64,000 nt of DNA from NCBI GenBank assembly GCA_965205955.1, contig OZ242192.1, positions 682,001 through 746,000 on the forward strand. Direction: 5' to 3'. The position numbers were made by a program, and so were the translations under genes. The stretch is from G965202915 sp965205955 (lineage in GTDB: Bacteria; Pseudomonadota; Gammaproteobacteria; Eutrophobiales; Eutrophobiaceae). The notes beneath the pieces were generated by a model that worked only from the letters and a program-made list of their open reading frames with translations, did not search any database and was not told where the DNA came from. Shown here piece by piece: positions 26,936 to 34,826 of the stretch. The stretch's first letter is position 1; each line of letters begins with the position of its first letter.

Positions 26936-28122
26936 AGAGAAACGTCCCCTATTCCCACATTCTTCATCAATGCCTGTCTCGCGTCTTCACGGATCCAATC
27001 CCGCCGCCAGACATCTTTTATGACTTCCACTTCTGAAAATGAAATCAATGTTTCTCCAATTTGTTTTTGAAGTTTTTCAAGATGAGTAAGAATTTTCTCT
27101 CTGACCTTCAGCTTGAAGGGACCCATTACTCTTGTGTTGTCTGCGCGAAATTTTGTTTTTCCATCGCGACGAACAGGCAAACGATTACTATTGTCCTCAC
27201 GAAGTTCCACTAACCAATCCCGAAAATCTGCAAGCAACTCCAATTTCTCTTGATCCTCATGTCCTGAATCAATCATGCCACGCATACTTCTGTCCTTTTT
27301 TACTACCGTGCAAGTCCAACAACCAAAGCGCGGCGAAGTGGTCCCACATGAAGGTGCATCTTCTTTTGTCAATATGAGCGGGCACTCCCCCCCACCCGCA
27401 TTACGATAGAGAGTAATCAGTTTGCGGTGTGTTCCACCCCAAGGCGGCTTGCGTTGCATTAATATCGTCCAGACATCTTCATCGTTCAAATCGGCAAGCG
27501 GGGCAAATATACGGCAACCTTTAATGCTGCTGTGCGGGTTCATTTTGTCCGACTCAACCCCGTGCCTTTTCATGCTACGGCGGCGATTCTGCGACTCACT
27601 CTTGCGGGTCCCGATCAGCAAAACCACACGCTTGTTTTGATTGACAAGACTCTCTATCAAGCGGTTTGTGGGAATGATTTTCATCCGATCTGTACACCAC
27701 CGGAAGTTGCGGGTCGGGGGAATATACCCTCGACCAATGACATTGACCCAAAAAGTCTGGTCTATATAAGGTTCGGTTACCTGTGTTGTTATAGGCAAGC
27801 CATTTTTACGCGATGCCTTTTCTATAACTTCCATGCTTTTCTTTAAGTGGTTAATAACGAGAGGAGATTCCACAAGTGTGTCATTCCCTACAACATAGAC
27901 CCTGCGTTTTCTCTCAGACTGTGGAAGTGACAAAAGAACTTCCCATATCAAGTGCAGGAGCAACGTTGAGTCTTTGCCCCCGGAGTACGCGACAATCCAG
28001 GGGTCGGAATGTTGTTTTTCGTATTCCCGACTGATAACTTTGGTTACCGCATGAAACCGTTGTACAATATTTTCCTCTCCGAGAAGTTCAAATGAACTGC
28101 TTTTTTCAAGCTGTCTGTTCAT
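26932..28122 (-). CDS. dndC: DNA phosphorothioation protein DndC (PAPS reductase-like)
   Basis: DndC is an ATP pyrophosphatase and iron-sulfur protein that passes sulfur to DNA. The nucleotide-binding motif AYSGGKDSTLLLHL lies at about residue 45. Four Cys in the segment ECPLILTKEDAPSCG followed by FGCWTC fit the [4Fe-4S] site of the family. The frame is open to 28203, but the ATG at 28122 (MNRQLEKSSSF) gives the usual overlap of 17 bases with dndA. At about 396 residues it is shorter than many DndC proteins and longer than SspD. Next to it are dndA upstream and the SspE-like gene downstream; no dndD or dndE is found. Confidence 0.9.
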   Translation of the reverse strand: MNRQLEKSSSFELLGEENIVQRFHAVTKVISREYEKQHSDPWIVAYSGGKDSTLLLHLIWEVLLSLPQSERKRRVYVVGNDTLVESPLVINHLKKSMEVIEKASRKNGLPITTQVTEPYIDQTFWVNVIGRGYIPPTRNFRWCTDRMKIIPTNRLIESLVNQNKRVVLLIGTRKSESQNRRRSMKRHGVESDKMNPHSSIKGCRIFAPLADLNDEDVWTILMQRKPPWGGTHRKLITLYRNAGGGECPLILTKEDAPSCGTTSPRFGCWTCTVVKKDRSMRGMIDSGHEDQEKLELLADFRDWLVELREDNSNRLPVRRDGKTKFRADNTRVMGPFKLKVREKILTHLEKLQKQIGETLISFSEVEVIKDVWRRDWIREDARQALMKNVGIGDVSL

Positions 28123-29335
28123 TGAAAATTTCCCATTGCTTTCCTTCTTGACCTGTTTTGTAGCCGGTCTCTTTCCATAGCGGAGAAAGTTGTCGTAACT
28201 CATGTAGCGTACTGCAAACTCTCTGTGAAGCGTAATCTATATCTTCTTCTGTTGAAAAGCGACCTATACTGAAGCGCAACGAAGAGAAAGCCATTTCCTC
28301 GTCCATTCCAATAGCAAGAAGAACATAAGACGGTTCCAAATCTGATGAAGTGCAAGCCGACCCTGAAGATATGGCAACATCATCCATAGACATCATCATT
28401 GATTCGCTTTCCACACAAGCAAAACACACATTGACTATGCCCGGAACGCAATGGGAGCGGTCGCCGTTAAATGAGACTTGTTCAAGTTGTTCAAAATTTT
28501 TCAATAAGCGTTCTGTAAGTGCTTCTATATGAACAGAATCAGTATGGTACTGTTTTGCCATCAAACGTGCCGCCTCGCCCATACCCACGACCTGGTGAGT
28601 GGGAATAGTTCCCGAACGGAAGCCTCCTTCATGCCCACCGCCATGCATCTGTATCTGTAATCTTGCACGGGGATGACTCCGAATATAAAGAGTGCCAACA
28701 CCCTTTGGTCCATACATCTTATGTCCACTAAGAGAAATAAAATCCGCCTGAGTTTTCTTCACATCTATTGGCAAGCGGGCAGCACTCTGAGCGGCATCTA
28801 CATGAAAGAGAACATTTTGTTCGCGTGTTATCTCTCCGATATTCTCAATATCGGTGATTGTCCCGAGTTCATTGTTGACATGCATGAGGGACAGCAAGAT
28901 AGTGTCATTGCGTAAAGACTCTTTGACCATTTCTGGAGTGATGATCCCATCTTTTTCGGGAACAATATAGGTAACTTCAAACCCTTGAGTTTCCAAGTAT
29001 TTACATGAATCCAGAACAGCCTTGTGCTCAATAGCGGAAGTAACTATGTGTTTTCCACGGTCAGAATTGAAGTAAGCCGCACCTTTGATAGCCAGATTGT
29101 CCGATTCTGTGGCCCCTGAAGTCCAGATAATCTCTCGCGGGTCGGCATTGATCAATTCTGCAACTTGCCCGCGTGCCATTTCCACCGCCTTTTCAGCCTC
29201 CCAACCAAAGCAATGAGACCGGGAAGCGGCGTTGCCAAATACACCCGTTGAATCAAGAAAACACAGCATCGCTTTCTTGACCTCTGGATCTACTGGAGTA
29301 GTTGCTGCATAGTCAAGATAAACAGGCTTTTTCAC
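28106..29335 (-). CDS. dndA: Cysteine desulfurase DndA
   Basis: The enzyme removes sulfur from cysteine and hands it as a persulfide to DndC. The 409-residue protein has the PLP-lysine segment SLSGHKMYGPKGVG, the N-terminal YLDYAATTPVDP and the active-site loop SSGSACTSSDLEPSYVL with the catalytic Cys. The start is GTG at 29335; no ATG fits. It is probably the first gene of the cassette. A general IscS/NifS-type desulfurase is the alternative, but the overlap with dndC favours DndA. Confidence 0.9.
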   Translation of the reverse strand: MKKPVYLDYAATTPVDPEVKKAMLCFLDSTGVFGNAASRSHCFGWEAEKAVEMARGQVAELINADPREIIWTSGATESDNLAIKGAAYFNSDRGKHIVTSAIEHKAVLDSCKYLETQGFEVTYIVPEKDGIITPEMVKESLRNDTILLSLMHVNNELGTITDIENIGEITREQNVLFHVDAAQSAARLPIDVKKTQADFISLSGHKMYGPKGVGTLYIRSHPRARLQIQMHGGGHEGGFRSGTIPTHQVVGMGEAARLMAKQYHTDSVHIEALTERLLKNFEQLEQVSFNGDRSHCVPGIVNVCFACVESESMMMSMDDVAISSGSACTSSDLEPSYVLLAIGMDEEMAFSSLRFSIGRFSTEEDIDYASQRVCSTLHELRQLSPLWKETGYKTGQEGKQWEIFNEQTA

Positions 29336-29445
29336 ATTACAATCTCTTAGTACTATCTTGCAGTGCTGGCAAACATTTAGGGCAACTCTGATTAATTGTC
29401 ATAGTTGCTTATAATACAGTACATCATTATCAGAGGATCAATTTC

Positions 29446-30117
29446 TTGCAACAAACACTTTCCGAGAACGGATTCGAGAAATTTCGCAAGAAAACCCGTA
29501 AAGAGCAATTCCTAGAAGAGATGGAGACCCTTATCTCCTGGAAAGAATTGGCCGAATCAATCAAGCCCTTTTATCCCCATCCAAAGGGAGCGGGGTGTCC
29601 CTCGATAGGCATCGAACGCATGTTGCGAATTCATTTTCTCCAGCACTGGTTTACCCTGTCGGACCCGGCCGCAGAAGAAGCCTTGTACGACTCCCGCGGA
29701 GTTGATAGTGCTACGAAGATCATTCATTCGGTGGTTGCGACGCCAGCGAGTGTGCACGATTCCCAGATTCTTAGCGACCTGCTCCACGGAGGGGAGACCC
29801 GTGTCTAGGGCGATTGCGCCTATGCGGGTCAGACGGAAGTCATAAGCGCTTGTGCTCCCCGCGCAAAGAATTTCACGCAAGCGAAGGGCCGTCGAAACCG
29901 ACCGTCTCGAAACCGAAACAAATCCCGGGCCCGAGCCAAGGTGGAACATCAGTTTGGCATTATCAAGCGGCGGTTCGGGTTTTCCAAAGTGCGCTACCGG
30001 GGACTGAATAAGAATGCTCATCGTCTGTTCGTGGCCTGTGCTTTGAGTAATCTGGTGATGGCCAAGAACCGGTTGCTGAGGCGAAAGCGGCTGGAATTGC
30101 GGGCAAGTTGCGCCTGA
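29446..30117 (+). pseudogene. IS5-family transposase pseudogene
   Basis: The frame begins at TTG 29446 with QQTLSENGFEKFRKKTRKEQFL, typical of IS5-group transposases. After EEALYDSRGV it jumps to DSATKIIHSVVATPASVHDS, so a middle block containing the first catalytic Asp is deleted. An in-frame TAG at 29806-29808 then interrupts the sequence just before GDCAYAGQTE, and the frame resumes through VEHQFGIIKRRFGFSKVRYRG to the stop at 30117. The transposase is inactive. Clear terminal inverted repeats could not be placed; the left end may be near 29381. Confidence 0.85.
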
Positions 30118-30263
30118 AAAAAGTCAGAGGGAGAAGAAAAGCCCTGGATAAGTTGAAAAAAGGCTTTTTGAGTCAAGTTCATCGGCATCAATACCGCATA
30201 TCTGAATAATAAAAGAGAGTTTCGCATTGACCACAAAGTTTTCGCGTATTCATCAGATGTTCC

Positions 30264-31301
30264 TTATATGACAGTCTGTATATGAGGTATCAGTGATGCT
30301 TCGTTCACAAATGTTACATCATACATACTCGTCATACCTTGTGTTTGTTCCTGGCTCAGACCAAACACACAAAGAACAAACTGATTTTTATCGATGTTTA
30401 GCTTTTTCCGCAATGACTGATATTTATCAATATCCTGGCGAAATTCTCCTGATTTGCATTCTATGCAAATGGGCACATTTTTCTCCGTTAAACAGAATAA
30501 ATCAATCTCATTGGAATTGCCTTCAGGGAAGGTAATGTTTAAACCCATAGTGCACGAAGGCGCAATTTTTTGTTCTTTAAAAAACTCTAACAATTTCATT
30601 AGCGTGAACCATTCCATCCATATACCGTTAAAAAATCTTTTGATTTGCCGAGATTTTTGCAGGGTGATATAAATTACTTTATCCTTTTTTTTGTGGGAAT
30701 ATCTTGCGACAAATGAATAATCATGCAGTTCTTTGCAAAAGGATATGATTTGCCGGGTTTCTTGAGGATTTTTCTTCGCCAATTCAACTTTTACACTTTC
30801 GTAGTCTTTATTTTGATTTTGTATATATTTTATCTGGTTAATCACACAATCAAACACATTAAAATTAGAACCCATTAGCAAAGCTACTTCATCGAAAAAA
30901 CCGGTTGTATCGGCAGCGTCTGGATTGACGTTAGTTTGGATCTTACGTTGTTCAAACCATTGTATAATTGGTTCCAGGTTGTTAGGTTGCGTTAAATATT
31001 TTGTGTTGTGTATATCAATTTCTGTAAATAAAGTATTTTCATCAATGACGCGGAGTTGCTCGGCGGCGAGGCGCTGGGCCTGGAGTTGCTCGTTTTCATT
31101 GGCTGAACCATCTTCTGATGATAATTGTTGTAGATGTTTTATTTTCAAGGCAGTATATTTTTGAATTACTGCCCTTAGGAATGTAACCGTATCGTAGATG
31201 GGTGTAATCTGGTGGCATTTTGGACATTTAACAGATTTCCCAATATAAGCGCTTCCAACTTCCCGTATGTGAGCACATTTGTTGCATCTGAAAATAGCCA
31301 T
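30264..31301 (-). CDS. Zinc-ribbon protein with C-terminal PD-(D/E)XK-like domain
   Basis: The 345-residue protein begins with a zinc ribbon (CNKCAH, then CPKCHQ 18 residues later). A charged helical linker rich in Gln and Glu follows (about residues 50-90). The C-terminal part contains NEIDLFCLTEKNVPICIECKSGEF, in which Asp and the ECK triad fit a PD-(D/E)XK nuclease core of the DUF1887/Card1 type; no CARF domain is visible. GGAG precedes the ATG by about six bases. It stands alone between the IS5-type pseudogene and the ComEA-like gene. A role as a nuclease in defence is a guess from the motif and location. Confidence 0.6.
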   Translation of the reverse strand: MAIFRCNKCAHIREVGSAYIGKSVKCPKCHQITPIYDTVTFLRAVIQKYTALKIKHLQQLSSEDGSANENEQLQAQRLAAEQLRVIDENTLFTEIDIHNTKYLTQPNNLEPIIQWFEQRKIQTNVNPDAADTTGFFDEVALLMGSNFNVFDCVINQIKYIQNQNKDYESVKVELAKKNPQETRQIISFCKELHDYSFVARYSHKKKDKVIYITLQKSRQIKRFFNGIWMEWFTLMKLLEFFKEQKIAPSCTMGLNITFPEGNSNEIDLFCLTEKNVPICIECKSGEFRQDIDKYQSLRKKLNIDKNQFVLCVFGLSQEQTQGMTSMYDVTFVNEASLIPHIQTVI

Positions 31302-31442
31302 GGCTGCTCCGTTCTTATAGTACTGACTTGTAAGTTTCCTTTGAGGGGGTTACAAAATATTATTGTATAGGTCTGTATTTTTGGCAGGCTGTCGATGGAA
31401 TAGGAATCGTAGCGGGGTTTGCAGTCCGAAACGTTGGCCGAT

Positions 31443-31471
31443 AAAAAGCAGGGACTCCGAAGAGCCCCTGC
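31443..31471 (-). terminator. Rho-independent terminator after the ComEA-like gene
   Basis: On the minus strand the sequence GCAGGGGCTC, loop TTCG, GAGTCCCTGC is followed by TTTTT. This is a 10-bp stem with one mismatch and a UUCG-type tetraloop, 18 bases after the stop codon at 31489. Confidence 0.85.
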
Positions 31472-31488
31472 ATGTGGTCATGAAATGA

Positions 31489-31818
31489 TCAGGGTGATTC
31501 GGACTTCTCCATGGTGTCGGACTCCTCCATGGCATCGGACTCCTCCACGGTCAGGCGATCACGGTTTTTCTCGATCATCCCGGCGCTAATGCCCTTGATG
31601 TTTGCCAGGTCTTCAACACTCTCGAATGGCCCGTTTTCTTCACGGTACGAAATAATGGCCGCCGCCTTTTTTTCACCAACACCGGTGATCACATCGGCCA
31701 GCGCCTCCTGATTTGCGGTGTTGATATTGACTACCGCAGGGGTCATATCTACTGCCTCGCCAGCAAAGACTGATGTGGATAACAGCATGATACTAAATAA
31801 TGTGTAAATAAATTTCAT
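31489..31818 (-). CDS. Secreted helix-hairpin-helix protein, ComEA family
   Basis: The 109-residue protein has a signal peptide (MKFIYTLFSIMLLSTSVFAG) and a ComEA-type helix-hairpin-helix pair: VNINTANQEALADVITGVGEKKAAAI and FESVEDLANIKGISAGMI. ComEA proteins bind DNA in the periplasm during natural transformation; short forms like this also exist with unknown roles. The C-terminal tail is acidic and built of three near repeats (EESDAM, EESDTM, EKSES). The start at 31818 is chosen because GGAGG lies eight bases upstream; the frame is open to 31857. A strong terminator follows. Confidence 0.88.
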   Translation of the reverse strand: MKFIYTLFSIMLLSTSVFAGEAVDMTPAVVNINTANQEALADVITGVGEKKAAAIISYREENGPFESVEDLANIKGISAGMIEKNRDRLTVEESDAMEESDTMEKSESP

Positions 31819-31903
31819 TGTAACTCCCTCCTTGAATAATTGTTTTTCATCCCTCAAGTAATGGCCGTCAGAAAAGCCATGTTACAAGATGGACATCAAA
31901 ATA

Positions 31904-31929
31904 AATATCCCCCAAATTGAGGGGATATT
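31904..31929. repeat. Inverted repeat in intergenic region
   Basis: AATATCCCC and GGGGATATT form a perfect 9-bp stem with an 8-base loop. There is no T-run, so it is not a typical terminator. It lies upstream of both the ComEA-like gene and the rightward small gene and could be an operator or an mRNA hairpin. Confidence 0.35.
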
Positions 31930-32046
31930 ATCCTTATATATACCAAAAACAGGCGACATGTACAATTTGTAGACAAAAATTTTGTTTTTTTGGCGCAAAG
32001 AGGCGATACTCCTAAAAAAGTGACACCTTACGGGAGGGGTACAGTC

Positions 32047-32307
32047 ATGGCGAGAAGATGGAGAATGGAAAAGGCATATTTCGGAATGGAAACGGCATAT
32101 TTTTTAAAGGGTGTGTTATCTCTCATTCGTCCTAGAAGCCGGGAGGAGATTTATGATGTTAGTGATATGCAAAGAGAGACTTGGGAGGCAGTTGGTGATT
32201 CATTACGATTTGCCATGAATGCTTATGGGGAAAAACAAAAATACAAAACGGGCATCAAAGCCGTCAACCACGCAAAATCAACAAGTAGTTCTAGCGCAGC
32301 AGTATAG
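32047..32307 (+). CDS. Small hypothetical protein overlapping the DUF2335 gene
   Basis: I do not recognise this 86-residue protein. The ATG at 32047 is preceded by GGGAGGGG at 32032-32039, a good ribosome binding site, which is why this start is preferred over the frame start at 31990. The sequence is basic, with many aromatic residues (MEKAYFGMETAYFLKG). It overlaps the DUF2335 gene by about 80 bases in another frame. It may be the first gene of a two-gene unit. Confidence 0.45.
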   Translation: MARRWRMEKAYFGMETAYFLKGVLSLIRPRSREEIYDVSDMQRETWEAVGDSLRFAMNAYGEKQKYKTGIKAVNHAKSTSSSSAAV

Positions 32308-32464
32308 CGGCCCATTACCCGCCTCATCAGATTTAGCCGAATATAATGCAATAGTTCCTGATGCTGCAGACCGTATTTTTGCTATGGCAGAAGAACGGCA
32401 TAAACATTTAATAAGTTTGCAAGATAAAAGAGAACTTAACTATTCCAGAATGCCGTTTTTTTAG
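32225..32464 (+). CDS. Truncated DUF2335 domain protein
   Basis: The segment QYSGPLPASSDLAEYNAIVPDAADRIFAMAEERHKHLISLQ is the conserved core of DUF2335 proteins. In full-length members two membrane helices follow; here the frame ends after NYSRMPFF, with no membrane segment. The protein (79 residues) is therefore probably truncated at its 3' end, which overlaps the convergent porin gene by 4 bases. The ATG at 32225 is taken as start; 32219 is also possible. The family function is unknown. Confidence 0.55.
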   Translation: MGKNKNTKRASKPSTTQNQQVVLAQQYSGPLPASSDLAEYNAIVPDAADRIFAMAEERHKHLISLQDKRELNYSRMPFF

Positions 32465-33873
32465 AAGAAAATCTGGCTGCGAAATACCAGAAAGTCGGGT
32501 TCTGCATCTCCCCAGGCGCATTGGGATGAGCTCCCGAAACTACCACAGTAGGTGGTGATATAGTTTGCCTGGAGGCGGATATTGTCGATTGGATACCAGT
32601 TGAGTGCGATGCCGAAGGTCTCGCCTTCTTCATCTGTCCCACTGGTGAGGCCATCACCCAGTTCTACACTGTCATAGCGCAATGCCACTTCCCAGGCGCC
32701 GATTCCGCCGTTGCCGACCGGATCCCTGGGTTTTACGCTGTCCCAGGAGCCATTTTTGTAGCTGCGGGAATCCTCCTGGCTAAGGAACAGGCCGGCCTGC
32801 AGATAGAAGCCCTGCATGTCGTCGTCGCCCGGGCCGTCGAGATCGAAACTGCCATCGTAATATTCACCGCTTGCCCAGAAATTCCTGTGCATAAACGCGG
32901 CATTGAGGTTGTATGAGGTATAATCATCGGCGTCTAATGCACGGTTGCTGTCGACAATTCTATCGCCTGCGGATACACCGGGTCGTACCCGGAAACGTCC
33001 GACTGTGCCATTGGCATAGTTTCTGTATCCGCCGCTGATGCCGGCAGAGACTAAGGTTCGGGCCTCGCGGTCGTATTGGCCCCAGACCGCGCGCGCGGAG
33101 ATCCCGTTGCCGTCGTCTATTTTTCTTTCAGTAATATCACCGTCTTCGTCTGTTTGACGCAGAAGGTAATAGCCGCCCTCAAGCAAAAAGCCGCTGTTCT
33201 GCTGATCGTCCCAGGTGAGGGTGATCCCCGGTGCCTGGTTGCCGACCCCGATGCTTGCGGCGTTGAATAATGTGGAGGCAATGGAGCGCTCGATAAAGGC
33301 GATATACTTGGAACTGGTGAATTCCATCATCGAGTAGGGGGCTTTACGCTGGCCCGCTGTTATATGCACCGGCCAGCCATTGTATTTCACATAGGCGGCT
33401 TCAATCCCCTGGCCGTTGTCATCCAGGTCTTCAAAGTCATATTGAAATTTGAAATCCCATAATTCGGCCGCGGTGCCGGATAGATAGAGTCTGGCGCGCC
33501 GGAATTGATGTTCGCTTTCACCTTGATAGGTGCCGTCGCTGTCGACTAGCGTTATATCATGCTGCAGGCGCCCGCCGATGCGAAATTTGTGCTTGCCGTC
33601 CGCGGATTTGATCTCCAGTTTGCCTTTGGTGTTGATCCTGGGCAGGTCTTCGGCCTGCTTTTCGACCAGGGTCTTTGTCTCATTGGTTTTTTCCCCGTCC
33701 GCCAAGGCCGCATTGCGTAGCAGTTCATATTCCTGGGCGGTGATGTTGCCTTTGTTTCTTAGAAGCTCCAACAGATCCAACATGGCCGTATTGGTTGCGT
33801 GCGCCGGGGCCGAGAAAGCGGCGGCCAACCCCAGCAGAATTGCGCCGCATAGGTTCACAATTTTATTTAACAT
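32461..33873 (-). CDS. OprO/OprP-type phosphate-selective porin
   Basis: This is a 470-residue outer-membrane porin. It has a signal peptide ending in APAHA, a short N-terminal coiled region (LDLLELLRNKGNITAQEYELLRN) seen in many OprO/OprP proteins, and then amphipathic beta strands with the typical FRIGGRLQHDITLVDSDG start and a C-terminal Phe (VFRSQIFF). The family forms trimeric channels for phosphate or pyrophosphate. It is transcribed away from phoB, with 245 bases between them, and adjoins the pst operon, which supports a phosphate role. I see no clean Pho box in front of it. Confidence 0.88.
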   Translation of the reverse strand: MLNKIVNLCGAILLGLAAAFSAPAHATNTAMLDLLELLRNKGNITAQEYELLRNAALADGEKTNETKTLVEKQAEDLPRINTKGKLEIKSADGKHKFRIGGRLQHDITLVDSDGTYQGESEHQFRRARLYLSGTAAELWDFKFQYDFEDLDDNGQGIEAAYVKYNGWPVHITAGQRKAPYSMMEFTSSKYIAFIERSIASTLFNAASIGVGNQAPGITLTWDDQQNSGFLLEGGYYLLRQTDEDGDITERKIDDGNGISARAVWGQYDREARTLVSAGISGGYRNYANGTVGRFRVRPGVSAGDRIVDSNRALDADDYTSYNLNAAFMHRNFWASGEYYDGSFDLDGPGDDDMQGFYLQAGLFLSQEDSRSYKNGSWDSVKPRDPVGNGGIGAWEVALRYDSVELGDGLTSGTDEEGETFGIALNWYPIDNIRLQANYITTYCGSFGSSSQCAWGDAEPDFLVFRSQIFF

Positions 33874-34118
33874 GGATTATCTCCTTTACCCTGATAAAAA
33901 ATTTGATAAAAGCCTGAGAGCATACAGACTACAATAGCTTTGTTGCAAACAGATGAATCTGATGTGATAAAAAAGTTAAAATAACATTAACGATTGGTTA
34001 CGATTGTTGATAATCTGGTTTAGGGTGGGGTGGATCGCTTGATGGATAAGTTTCCGTGCCGCATGGTTATGTTCTGTAGCATATTGCTTATCCGGGCATA
34101 GCGTGCTCAATAATTGAA

Positions 34119-34814
34119 ATGTCCCGGAAAAAAAAGACAGTCCTGATCGTTGAGGATGAGGAGGCTATCAGGGGAATGCTGGTCTATGCCCTGGCGAAAG
34201 ATGGGTATGCCTGTTTCGAGGCCGGTAATGTTGAAGAGGCGCATACTCAGGTCCGCTTACAAGAACCGGATATAATCCTGCTGGATTGGATGCTTCCGGG
34301 AACGGATGGAATTGAGTACCTCCAGCGTTTGAAAGGAGTTCCCAGTCTCCGCGATATCCCGGTGATCATGTTGACCGCCAGGGGGGTTGCAGGTGACAGG
34401 GTGCGCGGATTGGAGAGCGGAGCGGATGATTATATTATCAAGCCCTTTTCCACCAGAGAATTGCTTGCCCGCATTAAGGCGATACTGAGGCGTGTGAACC
34501 TGGAGGGCGCGCAAAATATTGTCGCAGTGGAAGATCTTGTGCTTAATTCCGAAACCTATCGCGTTACCATCAAAGATGAAAATATCGAGGTCAGTCCCAT
34601 GGAATTCAAATTACTGCATTTCTTTATTTCTCATCCGGAGCGGGTGTACAGTCGTTCGCAATTGCTGGGCCGGGTTTGGGGTGAAAATGTTAATGTGGAA
34701 GAGCGCACGGTCGATGTGCATATTCGGCGGTTGCGCAAGACGCTCGAACCCTACGGTTATCACCACTACATTCAGACGGTTCGCAGTGTAGGGTATCGAT
34801 TTTCAACGCACTGA
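34119..34814 (+). CDS. phoB: Phosphate regulon response regulator PhoB
   Basis: PhoB is the DNA-binding response regulator of the phosphate starvation system. The 231-residue protein has a receiver domain with the phospho-acceptor Asp56 (IILLDWMLPGTDG) and acidic VEDEE at 11-15, then an OmpR-type winged helix (ERTVDVHIRRLRKTLEPYG). It is 12 bases upstream of phoR and drives the pst operon downstream. Confidence 0.96.
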   Translation: MSRKKKTVLIVEDEEAIRGMLVYALAKDGYACFEAGNVEEAHTQVRLQEPDIILLDWMLPGTDGIEYLQRLKGVPSLRDIPVIMLTARGVAGDRVRGLESGADDYIIKPFSTRELLARIKAILRRVNLEGAQNIVAVEDLVLNSETYRVTIKDENIEVSPMEFKLLHFFISHPERVYSRSQLLGRVWGENVNVEERTVDVHIRRLRKTLEPYGYHHYIQTVRSVGYRFSTH

Positions 34815-34826
34815 AATCATGCGGCG

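Noticed and set aside
29381..30226. Terminal inverted repeats of the IS5-type element
   Set aside because: GGCAACTCTGATTAATT on the left and GCGAAACTCTCTTTTATT on the reverse of the right resemble each other only loosely, so ends were not assigned.
33874..34118. Possible Pho box between the porin gene and phoB
   Set aside because: Only weak matches with 11-base periodicity were seen (TATCAAC, GTAACCA, TTAATGT on the minus strand); too degenerate to call.
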